Shown here in pieces: positions 62,387 through 64,000 of a stretch of DNA of 64,000 bases. Every line of letters starts with the position of its first letter. Position 1 is the stretch's first letter. This DNA comes from Pseudolactococcus piscium (lineage in GTDB: Bacteria; Bacillota; Bacilli; Lactobacillales; Streptococcaceae). The stretch covers positions 1 to 64,000 of the forward strand of contig NZ_JXJW01000005.1 in assembly GCF_002441695.1 (NCBI RefSeq), in the 5' to 3' direction. The notes beneath the pieces were generated by a model. It did not search any database. It was not told the origin of the DNA and saw only the letters and a list, made by a program, of their open reading frames with translations. The position numbers were made by a program, and so were the translations under genes.

Positions 62387-62737
62387 ATGAAATCAACCAT
62401 AGAAAAAATAAACCAATTTCGTGATGAGCGTAACTGGAGGCAGTTCCATAATGAAAAAGATTTAGCGATATCAATCTCATTAGAAGCTAGCGAGCTACTT
62501 GAACTCTTCCAATGGAAAACTTCCGAAGAAGCTGTTGCAAATAAACTTCCCGATATTAAAGAAGAATTGGCAGATGTGTTTATCTATTGTCTTATGTTAG
62601 CTGACAATTTAAATTTAGATGCTGATAAAATCATTCAAGAGAAATTAGACTTGAACGCAAAAAAATATCCAGTTTCTAAAAGTTTTGGATCAAATAAAAA
62701 ATACACAGAATGGGATAACGAGGATAAAAATGGCTAA
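62387..62737 (+). CDS. MazG-like nucleotide pyrophosphohydrolase
   Basis: A 116-residue all-alpha NTP-PPase. The metal-binding EExxE-type motif is seen as SLEASELLELFQW and the second as EELADVFIYCLMLAD (ExxD). Enzymes of this group hydrolyse nucleoside triphosphates, often to clean damaged dNTPs. The ATG at 62387 is chosen over the GTG at 62378 because GAGAGG then has an 8-nt spacing. Its end overlaps the next gene by 8 bp, so the two are translationally coupled. Confidence 0.88.
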   Translation: MKSTIEKINQFRDERNWRQFHNEKDLAISISLEASELLELFQWKTSEEAVANKLPDIKEELADVFIYCLMLADNLNLDADKIIQEKLDLNAKKYPVSKSFGSNKKYTEWDNEDKNG

Positions 62738-64000
62738 ATTTGAACAATTTACCCTAAACTTAAAAAATGGAGAGATACTGAGTTTAGACAAACTAAGACC
62801 TGTTCAAGCAAATTCATTATTTAATGGAAATGTTATCTATATTTATCGTAGTTCCAAAAATAAAAAAATATATATTGGACAAACGAGACACTTTTTAGAT
62901 AGACATAAGCAGCATTACAATAGTCATGAAGAAAAATTTAATAGTGCCAATTTTGATCAAGTTAAAATACTGATTTCTCAATATTTTAATGGTTCTGCTT
63001 TGGATGATGTAGAAAATCAACTTATTACCTATTTTATTGCTGATAACCCTAAACCAAACTCAGCAAAAGTTTTTTTCGAAAATAATGAAATTATCAATGG
63101 TAATGGCGGTAATTCCGTAAATGATTATAGAGATAGAGAACGAGTAGCGTCTGAGGTTATTTTGCCATTCTGGGAGGACGTGCTCTCTCTTGAGGGATGG
63201 GTTACTACCCCTACATTAAATGAGCTTAGAACACGTTCCTTAGTGAAATATAGCCCTATAAAGCAACTAACAGCAGAACAAAATAATCTGATTACAGAAG
63301 TTCTAGAAAATCCTTCAAAAAATTACCTGATTAATGGAGATGCTGGAACAGGAAAAACTGTGTTACTAACACATATTGTTGCTAGATTCTTATCTGAGAC
63401 TTAACAAAAACGCATCGCAATAGTCGTTCAGCCTAACTGGGAAAAAACAGCTAAAGAAATCTTTAAAGTTTTCGGTATGAATAGTAGCAATCTTACAGTT
63501 TCAACAGCTATTAAATTGATAAATCAAAAAGAACACTACGATACAATCATCGTTGATGAGTCACATCGTTTATCACGAAGAGGGTCTAAACAGCACAGCG
63601 CCTTTAATACTATCTATAAGCATACTGAATTTGCTAATTGTGAAAATCACTTGGAACCTCTCATTACACTTAGCAATCAAGTGATTTTAATGTATGATAT
63701 TCTACAAGCTATTCGACCAGCCAATATTTCGAGAGAGAAATTTAAGGAATTAACAACTGGTTTTGAAAAATGCTATTTGACTACACAATTTAGAATTCAA
63801 GCTCCTGAAGGAAAAGACTATTCTTCAGAGGACTATGTGAACGGTATAAAATACCTGCTGTATAAAGACACTGACCTGCTTCAATATACAAACTTTGATC
63901 TCAAATTTGATCGCTCACTTTTCCATGATACTGATCCTGATGCTTATTTTGGATACTTTAACGAGGCACCACTTGAAAATTTAATAGACTGGGTTGAAGA
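62730..64000 (+). pseudogene. GIY-YIG / DUF2075 ATPase, interrupted by an in-frame stop; 3' end outside window
   Basis: From the ATG at 62730 (MAKFEQFTLNLKNGE) a GIY-YIG nuclease-like domain (about 30-125: VIYIYRSS, IYIGQT, RHKQH) is followed by an ATPase start with Walker A NGDAGTGKTVLL. Ten codons later a TAA (63402-63404) ends the frame. The same frame then continues open to the window edge, with Walker B DTIIVDESHRLSRRG and YLTTQFRIQAPEG, both typical of DUF2075 (helicase-like). So one nonsense change splits one gene; a sequencing error is possible. No ribosome site allows restart soon after. Coupled to the MazG-like gene. Confidence 0.88.

Overview
The window looks like the chromosome of a low-GC Gram-positive of the Streptococcaceae, most likely a Lactococcus (inference). 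Supporting signs are the yutD-rlmN-vanZ gene order, a CtsR-controlled clpB, NrdR boxes before nrdD, WxL/DUF916 surface genes, and a yybP-ykoY (Mn2+) riboswitch before a YoaB-type P-ATPase, an arrangement known from Lactococcus lactis. Almost everything between 1 and 58,100 is on the minus strand.

Layout. 1-9,930: an operon of class B sortase, a polytopic membrane protein and a giant secreted LysM/DNRLRE/RHS protein (at least 2,877 codons, its 3' end outside the window). 10,100-15,820: housekeeping genes (CoA-binding protein, nitroreductase, VanZ-like, rlmN, yutD with a 15-bp minisatellite, YunD-type phosphoesterase, DUF3284). 15,790-18,030: a cellobiose-type PTS IIA/IIC operon without a IIB gene, behind a double GntR-type operator. 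18,160-21,450: rhomboid protease, 5-formyl-THF cyclo-ligase, cold shock protein, MATE exporter. 21,550-30,960: a fructan system made of a secreted GH32 levanase with its own cre site, a mannose-family PTS (IIA, IIB, IIC, IID) behind a near-perfect sigma-54 promoter, the activator LevR and, divergently, rpoN. 30,950-35,410: lysine/diaminopimelate genes dapL and dapH and the ECF energising module ecfA1-ecfA2-ecfT. 35,500-38,420: small membrane protein and nrdD with NrdR boxes. 38,570-43,380: autoregulated GntR-ABC operon and clpB. 43,450-48,540: orphan anti-sigma-like protein, Mn/Ca P-type ATPase with riboswitch, and an aldo/keto reductase behind a promoter-terminator leader. 48,650-52,380: WxL surface cluster.

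From about 52,400 the DNA is visibly more AT-rich and looks acquired: a possible 13-residue-peptide transcript, a glycoside operon (GPH symporter, MFS, GH78-like glycosidase, ROK kinase) with a divergent AraC regulator and cre site, a truncated tyrosine recombinase, and a 31-bp direct repeat (59,681 and 62,251) bracketing a 722-residue metallophosphoesterase. Next comes a MazG-like pyrophosphohydrolase coupled to a GIY-YIG/DUF2075 ATPase broken by an in-frame TAA.

How the parts work together: the levanase releases fructose outside the cell, the Lev PTS imports it, and LevR with RpoN switch the PTS genes on. Several genes (rlmN, yunD, ecfA1, the cyclo-ligase and perhaps vanZ) have an extended -10 element only 5-7 nt before the start codon and no Shine-Dalgarno sequence, which suggests leaderless mRNAs. 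No rRNA, tRNA, CRISPR array or intact insertion sequence was recognised.
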